NCBI RefSeq assembly: GCF_001550065.1
Contig: NZ_LRUB01000032.1
Coordinates: forward strand, 247,510 to 311,509
Origin: Kordiimonas lipolytica
GTDB lineage: Bacteria; Pseudomonadota; Alphaproteobacteria; Sphingomonadales; Kordiimonadaceae
Direction: 5' to 3'
Length of the DNA: 64,000 nucleotides
Numbering within the stretch: position 1 is the first letter of the stretch; each line of letters opens with the position of its first letter. The position numbers and the translations under genes are program-made. A model generated the notes under the pieces. The model had not been told where the DNA came from and did not search any database. It worked only from the letters and a program-made list of their open reading frames with translations. This document shows, in pieces, positions 33,709 to 46,306 of this stretch.

Positions 33709-33996
33709 ATGTCGCGCGTATGTGAACTGACCGGCAAAAAAGTAATGACTGGTAACAATGTGTCTCACGCACATAACAAAACTCGTCGTCGCTTCCTGCC
33801 GAACCTGACTAAAGCAACTCTCCTGTCCGACGTTCTGGGTCGCTCCGTTAGCCTGCGTATTTCCACGCACGCTCTGCGCTCCGTTGAACACAACAACGGT
33901 CTGGACAACTTCCTCCTCAAGGCTCGCGACGCAGACCTGTCTGCGAAGGCGCTGAAGCTGAAGAAGGAAATCAAGAAGAAACAAGCTGCTGCATAA
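33709..33996 (+). CDS. rpmB: 50S ribosomal protein L28
   Basis: A 95-residue basic protein with the L28 opening [20 protein letters not shown] followed by [11 protein letters not shown]. It is a large-subunit ribosomal protein of usual length. It stands alone between a good promoter and a strong terminator. A run of A+G residues (AAGGATAAAG) precedes the ATG as ribosome-binding site. Confidence 0.97.
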   Translation: MSRVCELTGKKVMTGNNVSHAHNKTRRRFLPNLTKATLLSDVLGRSVSLRISTHALRSVEHNNGLDNFLLKARDADLSAKALKLKKEIKKKQAAA

Positions 33997-34024
33997 GACC
34001 TTTTGGTAAAGCACAAGTTTCATG

Positions 34025-34057
34025 AAGCGCTGCGGCTGAGATGCTGCGGCGCTTTTT
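34025..34057 (+). terminator. Rho-independent terminator of rpmB
   Basis: AAGCGCTGCGGC pairs with GCTGCGGCGCTT over 12 bases (two G-U pairs) around loop TGAGAT, followed by TTTTT; it lies 29 bases past the stop. Confidence 0.88.
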
Positions 34058-34069
34058 CATTATGAGTGT

Positions 34070-35065
34070 TCAGCCTTCAAGGGCAAACATCAACAGAAGC
34101 GTTCGCTGGCTTGAGCTGAAATTGTCGTCGGACAGCATATAGACGAGCGTCGTGCCATCAGGGGCCACACCCACATCAAGGCCTTCCAGATTGTCCACCG
34201 TCAGCGGCGGGGATAGGTGCGCAAGTTCCGTCCCCACAAGCGTGGCGCCGGGGCGAATATCTTCTGCCGAAATGCGCAGCAGCTTGATCGCCACACCGTC
34301 GACAACCGAGTAGAAGCGTGTCAGCAGCAGGATATCCCCGTTCGGAAGCAAGGCCGCATCTGTGGGGGCAAAATTCTTCGGGCGCTTGAAAGAGAGCAGA
34401 TCGACACCATCTTCACCCACCAGCCACACGCGCGACAGACCATTCACATCCACACCGCGTTCAGCGAATGCCAGCAGGCGGCCATCCTGAGTCCAGCTGA
34501 TGGCTTCCATGCCGCCGTTTTCAGTAATACCGGCGAAATCCATAATGGCTGCGGGTGCCCATGGCGTGGGAATGCCGCCCGGCCTCGCCATTTCCAGCCT
34601 GTGGCGCTGTTCGAACGAAACCAGGAAGCCGTCGCCCGCACGAACCAATCCTTCGGCATCAAACTTCTTCTTGCTGTCTTCGGGTATATTGAGATCAAAG
34701 GGCACCAGCTCGGCATCCGTGACGGGCTCACTGGTCGCTGGATTGAAACCGGCGATGAACCAATCGCCCTGGTCGCTGATGGCAACCAGTTTACCATCCT
34801 CCGAGATCGTCAGGCCGGACAAACCGCCAAAGCGGTCATGCGGTGACGTCAGGGCCCAGCCCGCAACGTACGTGAGGGCACCAACACGCTTTTGTCCCGG
34901 GTCGGCTTCATTCAGCGGTACCGGCGTAGCCCGCAGCTCGATCCCAGCAGGTGCCGCCAGCGCCTCCCCCAGGTCTGGCGCAAGCAACTGGCTTTTAAAG
35001 ACAAATGCCAACCCCGCGACCACAAGGACCAGAGCCAGCAGGATATTGGAACGATGCTGTTTCAC
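34070..35065 (-). CDS. Esterase-like activity of phytase family protein
   Basis: A 331-residue protein with one N-terminal membrane anchor or signal (about residues 8-27) and a beta-propeller-like domain resembling the phytase-esterase group: FGGLSGLTISEDGKLVAISD near the start, then GMEAISWTQDGRLLAFAERG and LEGLDVGVAPDG. It probably faces the periplasm. Substrate unknown. It starts five bases after the cobT stop on the same strand, so it is probably the third gene of that operon. Confidence 0.75.
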   Translation of the reverse strand: MKQHRSNILLALVLVVAGLAFVFKSQLLAPDLGEALAAPAGIELRATPVPLNEADPGQKRVGALTYVAGWALTSPHDRFGGLSGLTISEDGKLVAISDQGDWFIAGFNPATSEPVTDAELVPFDLNIPEDSKKKFDAEGLVRAGDGFLVSFEQRHRLEMARPGGIPTPWAPAAIMDFAGITENGGMEAISWTQDGRLLAFAERGVDVNGLSRVWLVGEDGVDLLSFKRPKNFAPTDAALLPNGDILLLTRFYSVVDGVAIKLLRISAEDIRPGATLVGTELAHLSPPLTVDNLEGLDVGVAPDGTTLVYMLSDDNFSSSQRTLLLMFALEG

Positions 35066-35070
35066 GGGCG

Positions 35071-36930
35071 CTACCTGATCAGTTTCGGTTTGGGTGGCGT
35101 TTCTTCAAAAAGTGCCGCCAGCTGTTCCGTCATGGCGCCGCCAAGCTGCTCGGCATCCAGGATGGTAACCGCGCGCTTATAGTATCGTGTGACATCATGG
35201 CCGATACCGATGGCGATCAGCTCCACAGGCGAGCGGTCCTCGATCCAGGTAATCACCTGGCGTAGGTGATTCTCAAGATACGTGCCTGAATTGACGGAAA
35301 GCGTGCTGTCATCCACCGGCGCGCCATCAGAGATCACCATCAGGATGCGGCGTTCTTCCGTGCGCGCCATCATGCGATTGTGCGCCCACATGAGCGCTTC
35401 GCCGTCGATATTTTCCTTGAGGAGCCCTTCGCGCATCATCAGCCCCAGGTTCCGGCGCGACCGGCGCCAGGGCGCATCGGCCGTTTTATAGATAATGTGC
35501 CGGAGGTCATTCAAACGACCCGGGTTCTTGGGCCTGCCGGCCTGCAGCCATTTCTCGCGGCTCTGGCCGCCCTTCCAGGCCTTGGTGGTGAAGCCGAGGA
35601 TTTCCACGCGAACACCGCAGCGTTCCAGCGTGCGCGACAGGATATCGGCGGAAATTGCCGCAATGGATATCGGCCGCCCACGCATGGAACCGGAGTTATC
35701 CAGAAGAAGCGTCACCACCGTGTCTTTGAACTCAGTATCGCTTTCAAGCTTGTATGAGAGCGGCTTGGTGGGGTTCGAGACCACGCGCGCCAGACGGCCG
35801 CTATCCAGGATGCCTTCTTCAAGGTCAAACTGCCAATGACGGCGCTGCTGCGCAAGAAGCCGGCGCTGCAAGCGGTTCGCCAGCTTCGACACCGCGCCCG
35901 ACAGGTGCGCCATCTGCTGGTCGAGATACTTCCTCAGCCGCTCCAGCTCCTCGGTGTCACACAGCTCTTCAGCCTTGATGACCTCGTCGAACTCTTCCGT
36001 GAAGATATTATAAAATGGCGTGTTCGGCAGATTGTCGAGCGGGCGGTTCGGCCGCCACGGAATGGTGCCTTCCTGCTTGCCTTCTCCGGCCTCAGCTTCG
36101 CTGTCGTCCACTTCGTCCATCGCGGCTTCGGAGGACTGCTCATCTTCCGCGGTTTCGCCTTCCTGCTCATCAGACCCTTCGGCGCCGTCTGCGTCGCCAT
36201 CCTGGTCTTCGCCTGGCTCGCCGTCTGGGGTATCGGGCATGCCGTCCTCAGCGTCATCAGACGGTTCATCCTCTTGGTCGTCGTCTGATTTCTCGCCCTC
36301 ATTATTGCCGATCAGCTCGGCGATGATGGTGCGGGTCAGCACTGAAGCGCCCTTCTGGTCTTCAACCTTGGTTTCAAGCTGGTCCAGAAGATGGCCGACC
36401 GATTCTTCAAGCCATTTGCGCTGGCTTTCAACCGCAACCTGGGCGCTTTCCGGTGGCGTGGCACCCGTGAGCCGTTCGCGTACCAGAAGGCCCAGCACGT
36501 CGGCCAGCCGCGAACTTTCATCGTCGGTTGGGCGCGCGAGCCCGGTTTCAACCGCTTTCTTTTCCGCAAGGGCTGCCAGGTTGGCCTTCATACCGGGCAT
36601 CTGCCTGGCACCGATGGCCTCCACCCGCGCGCTTTCGACCGAATCGAAAATGGCGCGGGCCAGCGCACCGCCCGGGGCCAGCTTGCTGTGCAGCTTGGTG
36701 TCATGATAGCGGTGACGGAGCGCGAGCGAGTCGGCAAGGCCGCGCACTTCAGCCACGTCTTTCGCCCGCACCACATGCGGCAGGTAGGGCACGCGGGCTT
36801 CGCCAGCGACAATCCCCGGCACGTCAGCCGTGAACTTGACCTCAAGATTACGGTCTTCCGCAATCGCGCGCGTCACGGCCGCGAGCGCATGCTCGAACGT
36901 CTCTTTTGCTGACTGGCTACCGTCTGCCAT
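35071..36930 (-). CDS. cobT: Cobaltochelatase subunit CobT-like (VWA domain)
   Basis: A 619-residue protein with an N-terminal helical part, a long highly acidic middle segment (about residues 210-295, rich in Asp/Glu) and a C-terminal von Willebrand A domain with the MIDAS motif [10 protein letters not shown] (about residue 415). In the classical aerobic cobalamin pathway CobT and CobS form the ATPase that drives cobalt insertion by CobN. No cobN or other cob gene is present here, and many alphaproteobacteria keep CobST away from cobalamin genes, so the chelatase role is not certain. Confidence 0.88.
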   Translation of the reverse strand: MADGSQSAKETFEHALAAVTRAIAEDRNLEVKFTADVPGIVAGEARVPYLPHVVRAKDVAEVRGLADSLALRHRYHDTKLHSKLAPGGALARAIFDSVESARVEAIGARQMPGMKANLAALAEKKAVETGLARPTDDESSRLADVLGLLVRERLTGATPPESAQVAVESQRKWLEESVGHLLDQLETKVEDQKGASVLTRTIIAELIGNNEGEKSDDDQEDEPSDDAEDGMPDTPDGEPGEDQDGDADGAEGSDEQEGETAEDEQSSEAAMDEVDDSEAEAGEGKQEGTIPWRPNRPLDNLPNTPFYNIFTEEFDEVIKAEELCDTEELERLRKYLDQQMAHLSGAVSKLANRLQRRLLAQQRRHWQFDLEEGILDSGRLARVVSNPTKPLSYKLESDTEFKDTVVTLLLDNSGSMRGRPISIAAISADILSRTLERCGVRVEILGFTTKAWKGGQSREKWLQAGRPKNPGRLNDLRHIIYKTADAPWRRSRRNLGLMMREGLLKENIDGEALMWAHNRMMARTEERRILMVISDGAPVDDSTLSVNSGTYLENHLRQVITWIEDRSPVELIAIGIGHDVTRYYKRAVTILDAEQLGGAMTEQLAALFEETPPKPKLIR

Positions 36931-36951
36931 GAGAAGCTACTCCGGCGGTGC

Positions 36952-37968
36952 TCAGGACGCACCACCCATCACAAGATTGGACGCACTTTCCTTCAGGTCC
37001 TGCCCGAACGAGCGCTGGTAATATTCGGCCACGATCGGACGCTCGGCTTCATCACACTTGTTGAGGAAGCTGACACGGAAGGCAAAGGCAATGTCGCCGC
37101 CCAGGATCGCCGCATTCTGCGCCCAGGTCAGGACCGTTCGCGGGCTCATAACGGTGGAGATATCACCCGCCATGAAGCCTGCGCGGGAAAGGTCCGCCAC
37201 GCGCACCATGTTGGAGATGATCTCCTGGCCCTCAGGCGTGTTGTAGGCTGGCTCCTTGGCCAGAATGATTTCCGTTTCCGTGTCATGCGGCAGGTAATTG
37301 AGGGTCGCCACAATATTCCAGCGGTCCATCTGGCCCTGGTTGATCTGCTGCGTGCCGTGATAAAGACCTGTGGTGTCGCCAAGGCCCACGGTGTTAGCCG
37401 TGGCGAAAATACGGAAGGCCGGATGCGGGCGGATCACGCGGTTCTGGTCCAGAAGCGTCAGCTTGCCTTCCACTTCCAGCACCCGCTGGATCACGAACAT
37501 CACGTCCGGGCGACCGGCATCATATTCATCGAACACGATCGCAGTCGGGCTTTGCAGCGCCCACGGCAGGATGCCTTCCTGGAATTCGGTGACCTGCTTG
37601 CCGTCCCGAAGCACGATGGCATCCTTGCCCACCAGGTCGATCCGGCTGATGTGGCTGTCCAGGTTTACGCGGATCGTCGGCCAATTAAGGCGCGCCGCGA
37701 CCTGTTCGATATGAGTGGATTTACCCGTGCCGTGATAGCCCTGGATCATCACCCGGCGGTTGTGGGCGAAGCCTGCAAGAACGGCCAGCGTAGTGTCGTG
37801 ATCGAACACATAGGCTTCATCGATATCAGGCACATGCTCGTTCCGTTCCTCGAACGCAGGCACTTCCATATCGAGATCAAGCCCGAACGTCTCCCGCACA
37901 GAAACCTTTTTTTCCGGAAGGGTCAGATTGGGCAATTTCTCAGCAGTCGCGGCACTCATACGAGACAT
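36952..37968 (-). CDS. cobS: Cobaltochelatase subunit CobS-like AAA+ ATPase
   Basis: A 338-residue AAA+ protein of the MoxR-like branch. Walker A is GYHGTGKST (residues 77-85), Walker B is [10 protein letters not shown], and the sensor region [11 protein letters not shown] follows. It forms a hexameric motor with CobT, encoded 21 bases downstream. The upstream region to the divergent BolA gene is 146 bases and holds a 14-base palindrome. Length and motifs match CobS. Confidence 0.92.
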   Translation of the reverse strand: MSRMSAATAEKLPNLTLPEKKVSVRETFGLDLDMEVPAFEERNEHVPDIDEAYVFDHDTTLAVLAGFAHNRRVMIQGYHGTGKSTHIEQVAARLNWPTIRVNLDSHISRIDLVGKDAIVLRDGKQVTEFQEGILPWALQSPTAIVFDEYDAGRPDVMFVIQRVLEVEGKLTLLDQNRVIRPHPAFRIFATANTVGLGDTTGLYHGTQQINQGQMDRWNIVATLNYLPHDTETEIILAKEPAYNTPEGQEIISNMVRVADLSRAGFMAGDISTVMSPRTVLTWAQNAAILGGDIAFAFRVSFLNKCDEAERPIVAEYYQRSFGQDLKESASNLVMGGAS

Positions 37969-38114
37969 CCTCTTGTCTTATAAACTCTTGAAAGCCATTC
38001 TAAAGAATGAGCATTTGCATTACCAGTGGGGTCTCAGGCCCTTTGGGTCAACCGAAAACCACCGGGATCGGGCGAAAATTCTTCAACCTTTTGTGTAGAG
38101 AAAATAAGGCGTTT

Positions 38115-38387
38115 ATGGGCAAAGTCACCGAAACAATTGTAAAAAAACTGAATGACAGCCTTTCACCCACGCATCTTGAGGTGATTGACGAGTCAGAAGG
38201 CCACCGCGGGCACGCAGGATACCGCGACGGCGGCGAAAGCCATTTCCGCGTAGTGATCAAATCAAAAGCCTTTGAAGGCAAGAACCGGGTTACGCGCCAA
38301 CGCATGGTCATGCATGCACTGGCGGATGAGCTGAAAGAGCAAATTCACGCGCTGTCGATCCAGGCGGATGTACCGGACACAGATTAA
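38115..38387 (+). CDS. BolA family protein
   Basis: A 90-residue protein with the BolA fold: helix TIVKKLNDSLSPTHLEVID, then the invariant GHAGYRDGGESHFRVVIKS and the helix RVTRQRMVMHALADEL. BolA proteins partner with monothiol glutaredoxins in iron-sulfur and iron regulation; some bind DNA. I use the ATG at 38115, where homology begins. Its position divergent from cobS is familiar in alphaproteobacteria. The 3' end overlaps the possible start of the next gene by 20 bases. Confidence 0.9.
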   Translation: MGKVTETIVKKLNDSLSPTHLEVIDESEGHRGHAGYRDGGESHFRVVIKSKAFEGKNRVTRQRMVMHALADELKEQIHALSIQADVPDTD

Positions 38388-39174
38388 GGATTGGCGGCTT
38401 TTGGGGGTCAGGCATCACATACTTTTCGGGCTTGTTGGGCTTTCGGCGGGGCTTCTGGCCCTGGCGGCACCCGCCCGCGCGGGTGAGCCCATTTCCATTG
38501 TGGTTCAGGAAATGCCGGGACTGATTGAACCCGGGAAAGCACTGCCCTACAAGCAGCTGCTTGATGCGCTCCTCGAGGACGCGCCGGTCGCCAACACTGT
38601 CACCATCCTGCCGGGGTACCGCGGGCCGCGCCTGTGGCTTCGCCGCGAATATCAATGCATCTTCGGCGGCGTCAGCGCGCCGGGGCATGCGAGGCCGCGC
38701 GACACGGCCATCTCACCCACTGACTGGTCCAGCCTGCATATTTCAGCGCCCTTCAATGTGCTGGAGGTTCATGCCTTCACGCGCGGCAATGAAGCACCTG
38801 CGCGTAGCTTTACAGACCTTCAGGGCCAGAAAATCGCTGTGGACCAGGTTCTGTTTTTCGACCTGCGCTTCCATTCAGACGCGCTGAAGGCAAGCGATTT
38901 CGTTAAGGTCGGTACAGCCGAGGAAGCGCTTGGCCTCTTGAGCGACGGGCGCGTGAACCATGTGTTCGCCTATGATAACGACGTGGCCCTGCTGCAGGAT
39001 AAAACTCATGCGCTCTTTGCCTATGACGCCAGCTTCACCCTGCTGGAGCTTGAAGAAAGCATGATGTGCTGGTCCGGCGGAGATGTTGCAGAACTGGTTG
39101 GCCATATCAATGGTCGGCTTGCGGAGTTGAAGGAGACGGGCACGCTGGAAAGCCTGCTGCCAAAACTGCGTTAG
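38368..39174 (+). CDS. Periplasmic solute-binding-like protein (SBP family 3 type)
   Basis: A 268-residue protein with a signal peptide (about residues 17-38, ending in PARAG) and a bilobed binding-protein pattern (ISIVVQEMPGLIEPG, then FTDLQGQKIAVDQV, then AEEALGLLSDGRVNHVFAYD). No permease or ATPase gene is nearby, so transport is not supported; it may be a stand-alone sensor or ligand carrier. The start is uncertain: the ATG at 38368 lies inside the BolA gene and a later TTG is possible. Confidence 0.65.
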   Translation: MYRTQIKDWRLLGVRHHILFGLVGLSAGLLALAAPARAGEPISIVVQEMPGLIEPGKALPYKQLLDALLEDAPVANTVTILPGYRGPRLWLRREYQCIFGGVSAPGHARPRDTAISPTDWSSLHISAPFNVLEVHAFTRGNEAPARSFTDLQGQKIAVDQVLFFDLRFHSDALKASDFVKVGTAEEALGLLSDGRVNHVFAYDNDVALLQDKTHALFAYDASFTLLELEESMMCWSGGDVAELVGHINGRLAELKETGTLESLLPKLR

Positions 39175-39416
39175 GGCCTGCGCTCTGCCGCCAAAGGGAT
39201 GATTTCGAAGTCGACCAGGTCGCCCCACTTGTCTGTCCAGGCCTTGAACAGATCCGGGTCCTTCGTTTCCATCAGTTGGTAGCAGACCAGGCGGTCTTCC
39301 GCGAGCCAGCTGTCGATATACTCAAGCCCCAGGGGCATCATGCGGCCCTTCGCATGAAAGCGCTCATAGACCGGCCCGGCCCCGTTTTTGAATTTTTCAA
39401 TCACCATATAACGCAT
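39171..39416 (-). CDS. DUF3303-like small protein
   Basis: An 81-residue protein with no signal peptide. MRYMVIEKFKNG, RFHAKGRMMPLGLEYIDSW and CYQLMETKDPDLFKAW follow the DUF3303 pattern, a ferredoxin-like fold of unknown function. Its stop overlaps the stop of the preceding convergent gene by four bases. It lies nine bases downstream of the second solute-binding-like gene on the same strand and is probably co-transcribed with it. Confidence 0.75.
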   Translation of the reverse strand: MRYMVIEKFKNGAGPVYERFHAKGRMMPLGLEYIDSWLAEDRLVCYQLMETKDPDLFKAWTDKWGDLVDFEIIPLAAERRP

Positions 39417-39425
39417 CTGACCATC

Positions 39426-40196
39426 CTACTGCACCGGCGGCAGCGTTACCGGCTTATACCCCAGTCGCCGCATCGCGCCCGATAGTGCATTCACGATTTC
39501 AGGGGCAACGCTTCGGCTGCAGACGACATAGAGATTCTGTTCTTCAATCGTGCCCAGACCGTCAATGGCAATGAGGTCGAGGGGCTGGTCAAACTTGCTC
39601 CGAAAAGCATCCCAGATATGGATGGGCACAAGGGTAAAGTCCGCCCGCTTCATCCGCACCATATCCAGCGCCTGTTCAATTTGTTGCGGCCGATAAGAGA
39701 CTTCGGCCTTTGCACTGTCCAGATACGGATCAACATTCGGGCCGTAGATGAACTCTTTAACAAAAACACCCCGAAGATTGCTGTCAGACAGCATCGTCTT
39801 CACCGAGCCATGTTGCACGACCTTCGCGGCTGACACGCGGCTTGCCACCAGAACATGCCTTGGCAGCAGGTCCAGCGCATAGGGCACATAGGTCCACAGC
39901 CTCGCTCTTTCGCTATTGTATGCCCTGCCCGTCGCGCAAAACTTCCTGAGACCGGCATTCAAAAGGTCGGCTTCCGTCTTCAACGTGGTTTCAACCCAAG
40001 TAACACTGAGCCCCGCCTCATCGGCGATGCGGTTCATCTCGTCAAACCGTATGCCGGACATCTTACCGTCCTGCATCAGCATCTTGGGCGGAAAATCATA
40101 AAAGGTGATTGTGATAGGTTGATCGTCGGATGCGGTAGCCGTCAGGGAGCTCAGCAACAGCGCCAGTCCTGCCTGAAAGCGTCCGCCGAGTTTCAT
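39426..40196 (-). CDS. Periplasmic solute-binding-like protein (SBP family 3 type)
   Basis: A 256-residue secreted protein: signal peptide to about residue 22, then ITITFYDFPPKMLMQDGKMS and GIRFDEMNRIADEAGLSVTW, the opening of extracellular solute-binding family 3. A later segment (EQALDMVRMKRADFTLVPI) matches the second lobe. It appears distantly related to the protein encoded at 38368. No ABC transporter genes adjoin, so its ligand and role are unknown. Confidence 0.72.
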   Translation of the reverse strand: MKLGGRFQAGLALLLSSLTATASDDQPITITFYDFPPKMLMQDGKMSGIRFDEMNRIADEAGLSVTWVETTLKTEADLLNAGLRKFCATGRAYNSERARLWTYVPYALDLLPRHVLVASRVSAAKVVQHGSVKTMLSDSNLRGVFVKEFIYGPNVDPYLDSAKAEVSYRPQQIEQALDMVRMKRADFTLVPIHIWDAFRSKFDQPLDLIAIDGLGTIEEQNLYVVCSRSVAPEIVNALSGAMRRLGYKPVTLPPVQ

Positions 40197-40262
40197 TGAA
40201 TTCCCCTGAGCGTCATGATCGCATTTTGCGGTAATGCTACCAGACCCACGGCTAAAATGCCA

Positions 40263-40394
40263 TCAATAGGGCTTTGGCCCCTTGGTGCTCATAAAGTAAC
40301 GCTTGGCATGGTGGCGGGAAAACACCAGCCCCCCAAAAGTTGTCGCCAGAAGAAGGAGCGCCATCAAAAAATCTGTGCCTGCCATATCCGCCAT
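40263..40394 (-). CDS. Small single-pass membrane protein (43 aa)
   Basis: A 43-residue frame starting MADMAGTDFLMALLLLATTF, with one membrane helix (about residues 8-25) and a basic tail (SRHHAKRYFMSTKGPKPY). The ATG follows AAGGA at nine bases, which argues that it is translated. I do not recognise a family. It lies between the solute-binding-like gene and the acnB terminator. Confidence 0.5.
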   Translation of the reverse strand: MADMAGTDFLMALLLLATTFGGLVFSRHHAKRYFMSTKGPKPY

Positions 40395-40485
40395 GGGTCT
40401 TTTCCTTAATTATGACGCGATCAGTCTCGCGTCCAATTAAGGCAGACAGATGAAAAAAATGAGGTGATTTGGTAACGCCGGAATG

Positions 40486-40519
40486 AAAACCGGCAGCGCA
40501 TTTGGAGACACGCTGCCGG
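40486..40519 (-). terminator. Rho-independent terminator of acnB
   Basis: The 9-bp stem CCGGCAGCG/CGCTGCCGG with a 12-base loop is followed on the minus strand by TTTTC, about 42 bases past the acnB stop. T residues also follow on the plus strand. Confidence 0.82.
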
Positions 40520-40560
40520 CTAATTTTTGATGTCAGGCAATCAAGGGACTGCCCGATATC

Positions 40561-43344
40561 TTAGAGCTGATGCGTCACCGGTGGTTTACCAAGCGGCGGT
40601 GCGAAGTGGGTGAGGTTGATGCCCTCAACCGCGGCTTCATACTCTTCGATCTTTGGCGTGCGGCCAAGAATGGTGGAAAGCACCACAACAGGGGTGGACG
40701 CGAGCAGGCTTTCGCCCTTCTTCTCGTCGCTGTCTTCCACAACACGGCCCTGGAACAGGCGCGTGGATGTTGCCATCACGGTGTCGCCCTTCTCCGCCTT
40801 TTCCTGGTTGCCCATGCAGAGGTTACAACCCGGGCGCTCAAGATAGAGCGTGTTGTCATACTTGGTGCGAGCCGTGTTCTTTGGCGCGTCGTCGTTGAAC
40901 TCGAAGCCTGCATATTTCTGCAGGACTTCCCAGTCGCCCTCAGCCTTCAACTCGTCAACGATGTTGTAGGTTGGCGGCGCGATCACCAGCGGTGCCTTGA
41001 ACTCCACCGTGCCGTTCTGCTTCTCGATATTCTTGAGCATCTGGGCCACGATTTTCATGTCGCCCTTGTGCACCATACAGGAGCCAACGAAGCCGAGATC
41101 GACTTTCTTTTCGCCGCCATAGAAGGAAACAGGGCGGATCGTGTCGTGCGTATAGCGCTTGGATACGTCTGCGTTATTCACATCAGGGTCAGCGATCATT
41201 GGTTCAACGATTTGGTCCAGGTCCACAACGAACTCCGCGAAATATTTCGCGTTATCGTCTGGGCGGAGCGCAGGACGCTCGCCGGATTTGATCTCGGCGA
41301 TCCGCTTGTTGGCGATATCGATCAGGCCCTGAAGGGTCTGGGCCGCATTGTCCATGCCCTTGTCGATCATGATCTGGATACGGCTTTTCGCGATCTCAAG
41401 CGACTGGATCAGCGTCTCGTCTTCAGAGATACAGATGGACGCCTTGGCTTTCATCTCCGCCGTCCAGTCGGTGAAGGTGAAGGCCTGGTCAGCCAACAGG
41501 GTGCCGATATGCACTTCGATCACACGGCCCTGGAACACGTTGTCGCCAAATTGCTTCAGCATCTGCGCCTGGGTCGCGTGCACCACATCGCGGAAGTCCA
41601 TGTGGTTCTTGAGCGTGCCCTTGAAGGTCACTTTCACTGATTCCGGGATCGGCATGGTGGCTTCACCGGTTGCGAGCGCAAGCGCCACGGTGCCACTGTC
41701 GGCACCAAAAGCCACGCCTTTGGACATGCGGGTGTGGCTGTCGCCGCCGATAATCACAGACCAGTCGTCCACCGTGATGTCATTGAGGACCTTGTGGATT
41801 ACGTCGGTCATGGGCGCATAAACACCCTTCGGATCGCGCGCGGTAATCAGGCCAAACTTGTTCATGAAGCTCATCAGCTTCGGGATATTGGCCTGTGCCT
41901 TCTTGTCCCACACAGACGCGGTGTGACAGCCTGACTGGTAAGCCCCATCCACGGTTGGCGAGATCACAGTCGCGGCCATCGCCTCCAGTTCCTGGGAGGT
42001 CATCAGGCCTGTGGTGTCCTGCGAGCCAACGATGTTCACTTTCACGCGAACGTCGGAACCGGCATGCAGCACCTTGCCCGGTGTGGAACCAACAGCGTTG
42101 CGGTTGAAGATTTTCTCAACAGCCGTCAGGCCCTGGCCTTCATGCGATACTTCCTTGGAGGTCGCATAAACTGCAGGTGCCTCAACACCCAGCGTTTCGG
42201 CTGCGAATGTTTGCAGCTTCTTGCCGAACACAACAGCGTAAGAACCACCGGCCTTGATGAATTCAACCTTCGGGTCTGTCAGTGCAGAAGAGATATCAAC
42301 AAGCTCTTCGCCGGTTTCGCTATAGAGCTTCTTGGTTTTGGTGTTGATCGTCAGCACCGTGCCGTTATCGACAGAATAGACCTGCTCCAGCACCGGATCG
42401 CCGTTTGCATCCAGAACCGGTTTGCCGTCTGCGTCCAGCTTCTTGACCCAGTTCTTGAGATCAAGGCCGATACCGCCCGTCACGCCAACTGTTGTCAGGA
42501 AGATTGGCGAAATACCGTTGGTACCGCCAACGATGGGGGCAAAGTTCACAAACGGAACATATGGGCTGGCCTGCTTGCCGGTCCAGAGCGCCACGTTGTT
42601 CACGCCGGACATCCGGGATGAACCCACGCCCATGGTGCCCTTTTCCGCCACCAGCATCACGCGCGCATCAGGGTGCTGTTTCTGCAGCGCCTGAATGTCA
42701 GCCTGTGCCTTCTCCGAGATCATGCATTTACCGTGCAGCTCACGGTCCGAGCGGGAGTGCGCCTGGTTACCAGGAGAGAGAAGGTCAGTCGACACATCGC
42801 CTTCAGCGGCAATGTAAGTGACAACCTTGATCTCTTCTTCGATGTCCGGAAGCTTGGTGAAGAATTCAGCCTTGGCATAGCTTTCCAGAAGCTCTTTCGC
42901 CACTGCGTTGCCGGCCTGGTAGGCAGCTGCCAAGCGGTCAGTATCCGCCTCATACAGGAATACCTGCGACTTCAGGACGTCCGCCGCCTGGGCCGCGATC
43001 GCCGCATCGTCACCGAGCGCAAGATCGAGCAGAACCTCAACAGACGGGCCACCCTTCATGTGCGACAGAAGCTCGAAGGCGAAGTCTGGGGTGATTTCTT
43101 CAACAGCAGCCGTCCCGAGGATGATGTCCTTGAGGAACATGGCTTTCACGCCAGCCGCGCTGGTGGTGCCCGGCAGGGTGTTATAGATGAAGAAATGGAG
43201 TGAATCTTTCCGGTGTTCATTGCCTTGATCCATGATCTGGGCAATGAGCTCTTTCACAAGCGCGCCATCATCGATGGGCTTCGGATTCAGTCCCTGTGAT
43301 TTTCGAGTTTCGATCTCATTCAAATATTCAGCGTACAAACCCAT
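40561..43344 (-). CDS. acnB: Bifunctional aconitate hydratase 2 / 2-methylisocitrate dehydratase
   Basis: A 927-residue aconitase of the B type, interconverting citrate and isocitrate in the TCA cycle. The N-terminal HEAT-like and swivel domains precede the catalytic core; the cluster-binding cysteines are in GSCMVHKGD and RPGCNLCMGN, and GGDSHTRMSKGVAFGADSG is the active-site loop. Length is slightly above the E. coli enzyme. It is divergent from acnA with 218 bases between the starts. Confidence 0.96.
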   Translation of the reverse strand: MGLYAEYLNEIETRKSQGLNPKPIDDGALVKELIAQIMDQGNEHRKDSLHFFIYNTLPGTTSAAGVKAMFLKDIILGTAAVEEITPDFAFELLSHMKGGPSVEVLLDLALGDDAAIAAQAADVLKSQVFLYEADTDRLAAAYQAGNAVAKELLESYAKAEFFTKLPDIEEEIKVVTYIAAEGDVSTDLLSPGNQAHSRSDRELHGKCMISEKAQADIQALQKQHPDARVMLVAEKGTMGVGSSRMSGVNNVALWTGKQASPYVPFVNFAPIVGGTNGISPIFLTTVGVTGGIGLDLKNWVKKLDADGKPVLDANGDPVLEQVYSVDNGTVLTINTKTKKLYSETGEELVDISSALTDPKVEFIKAGGSYAVVFGKKLQTFAAETLGVEAPAVYATSKEVSHEGQGLTAVEKIFNRNAVGSTPGKVLHAGSDVRVKVNIVGSQDTTGLMTSQELEAMAATVISPTVDGAYQSGCHTASVWDKKAQANIPKLMSFMNKFGLITARDPKGVYAPMTDVIHKVLNDITVDDWSVIIGGDSHTRMSKGVAFGADSGTVALALATGEATMPIPESVKVTFKGTLKNHMDFRDVVHATQAQMLKQFGDNVFQGRVIEVHIGTLLADQAFTFTDWTAEMKAKASICISEDETLIQSLEIAKSRIQIMIDKGMDNAAQTLQGLIDIANKRIAEIKSGERPALRPDDNAKYFAEFVVDLDQIVEPMIADPDVNNADVSKRYTHDTIRPVSFYGGEKKVDLGFVGSCMVHKGDMKIVAQMLKNIEKQNGTVEFKAPLVIAPPTYNIVDELKAEGDWEVLQKYAGFEFNDDAPKNTARTKYDNTLYLERPGCNLCMGNQEKAEKGDTVMATSTRLFQGRVVEDSDEKKGESLLASTPVVVLSTILGRTPKIEEYEAAVEGINLTHFAPPLGKPPVTHQL

Positions 43345-43562
43345 GACTATCCTGACATAAAAGTGTTAGAAGAAGCTTGAAACCCGGGCGGCAGGGATGG
43401 CTGCCGAGCAAGGGAAAAGCGGGCCGGCGCGCATACTATTTCAACAAGCGTTGGGTTGCAAGATGGTTCGGCGCGAAAAGCGTATGTTTTCGGCCATTTT
43501 TTGCGCTTTCCCGTACGCGAAATCGACCTATTTGAAACTCTTTAAGTGGAGGCCTTTATCTC

Positions 43563-46241
<2,679 letters not shown>

Positions 46242-46266
46242 GCTTTCAGATAGCGTATTTACTCGG

Positions 46267-46292
46267 AAAGGGCCGTACTGCGGCCCTTTTTT
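46267..46292 (+). terminator. Rho-independent terminator of acnA
   Basis: AAAGGGCCG/CGGCCCTTT with loop TACTG, followed by six T residues, 25 bases after the acnA stop. Confidence 0.92.
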
Positions 46293-46306
46293 GTGGGAAG
46301 GCCCTT

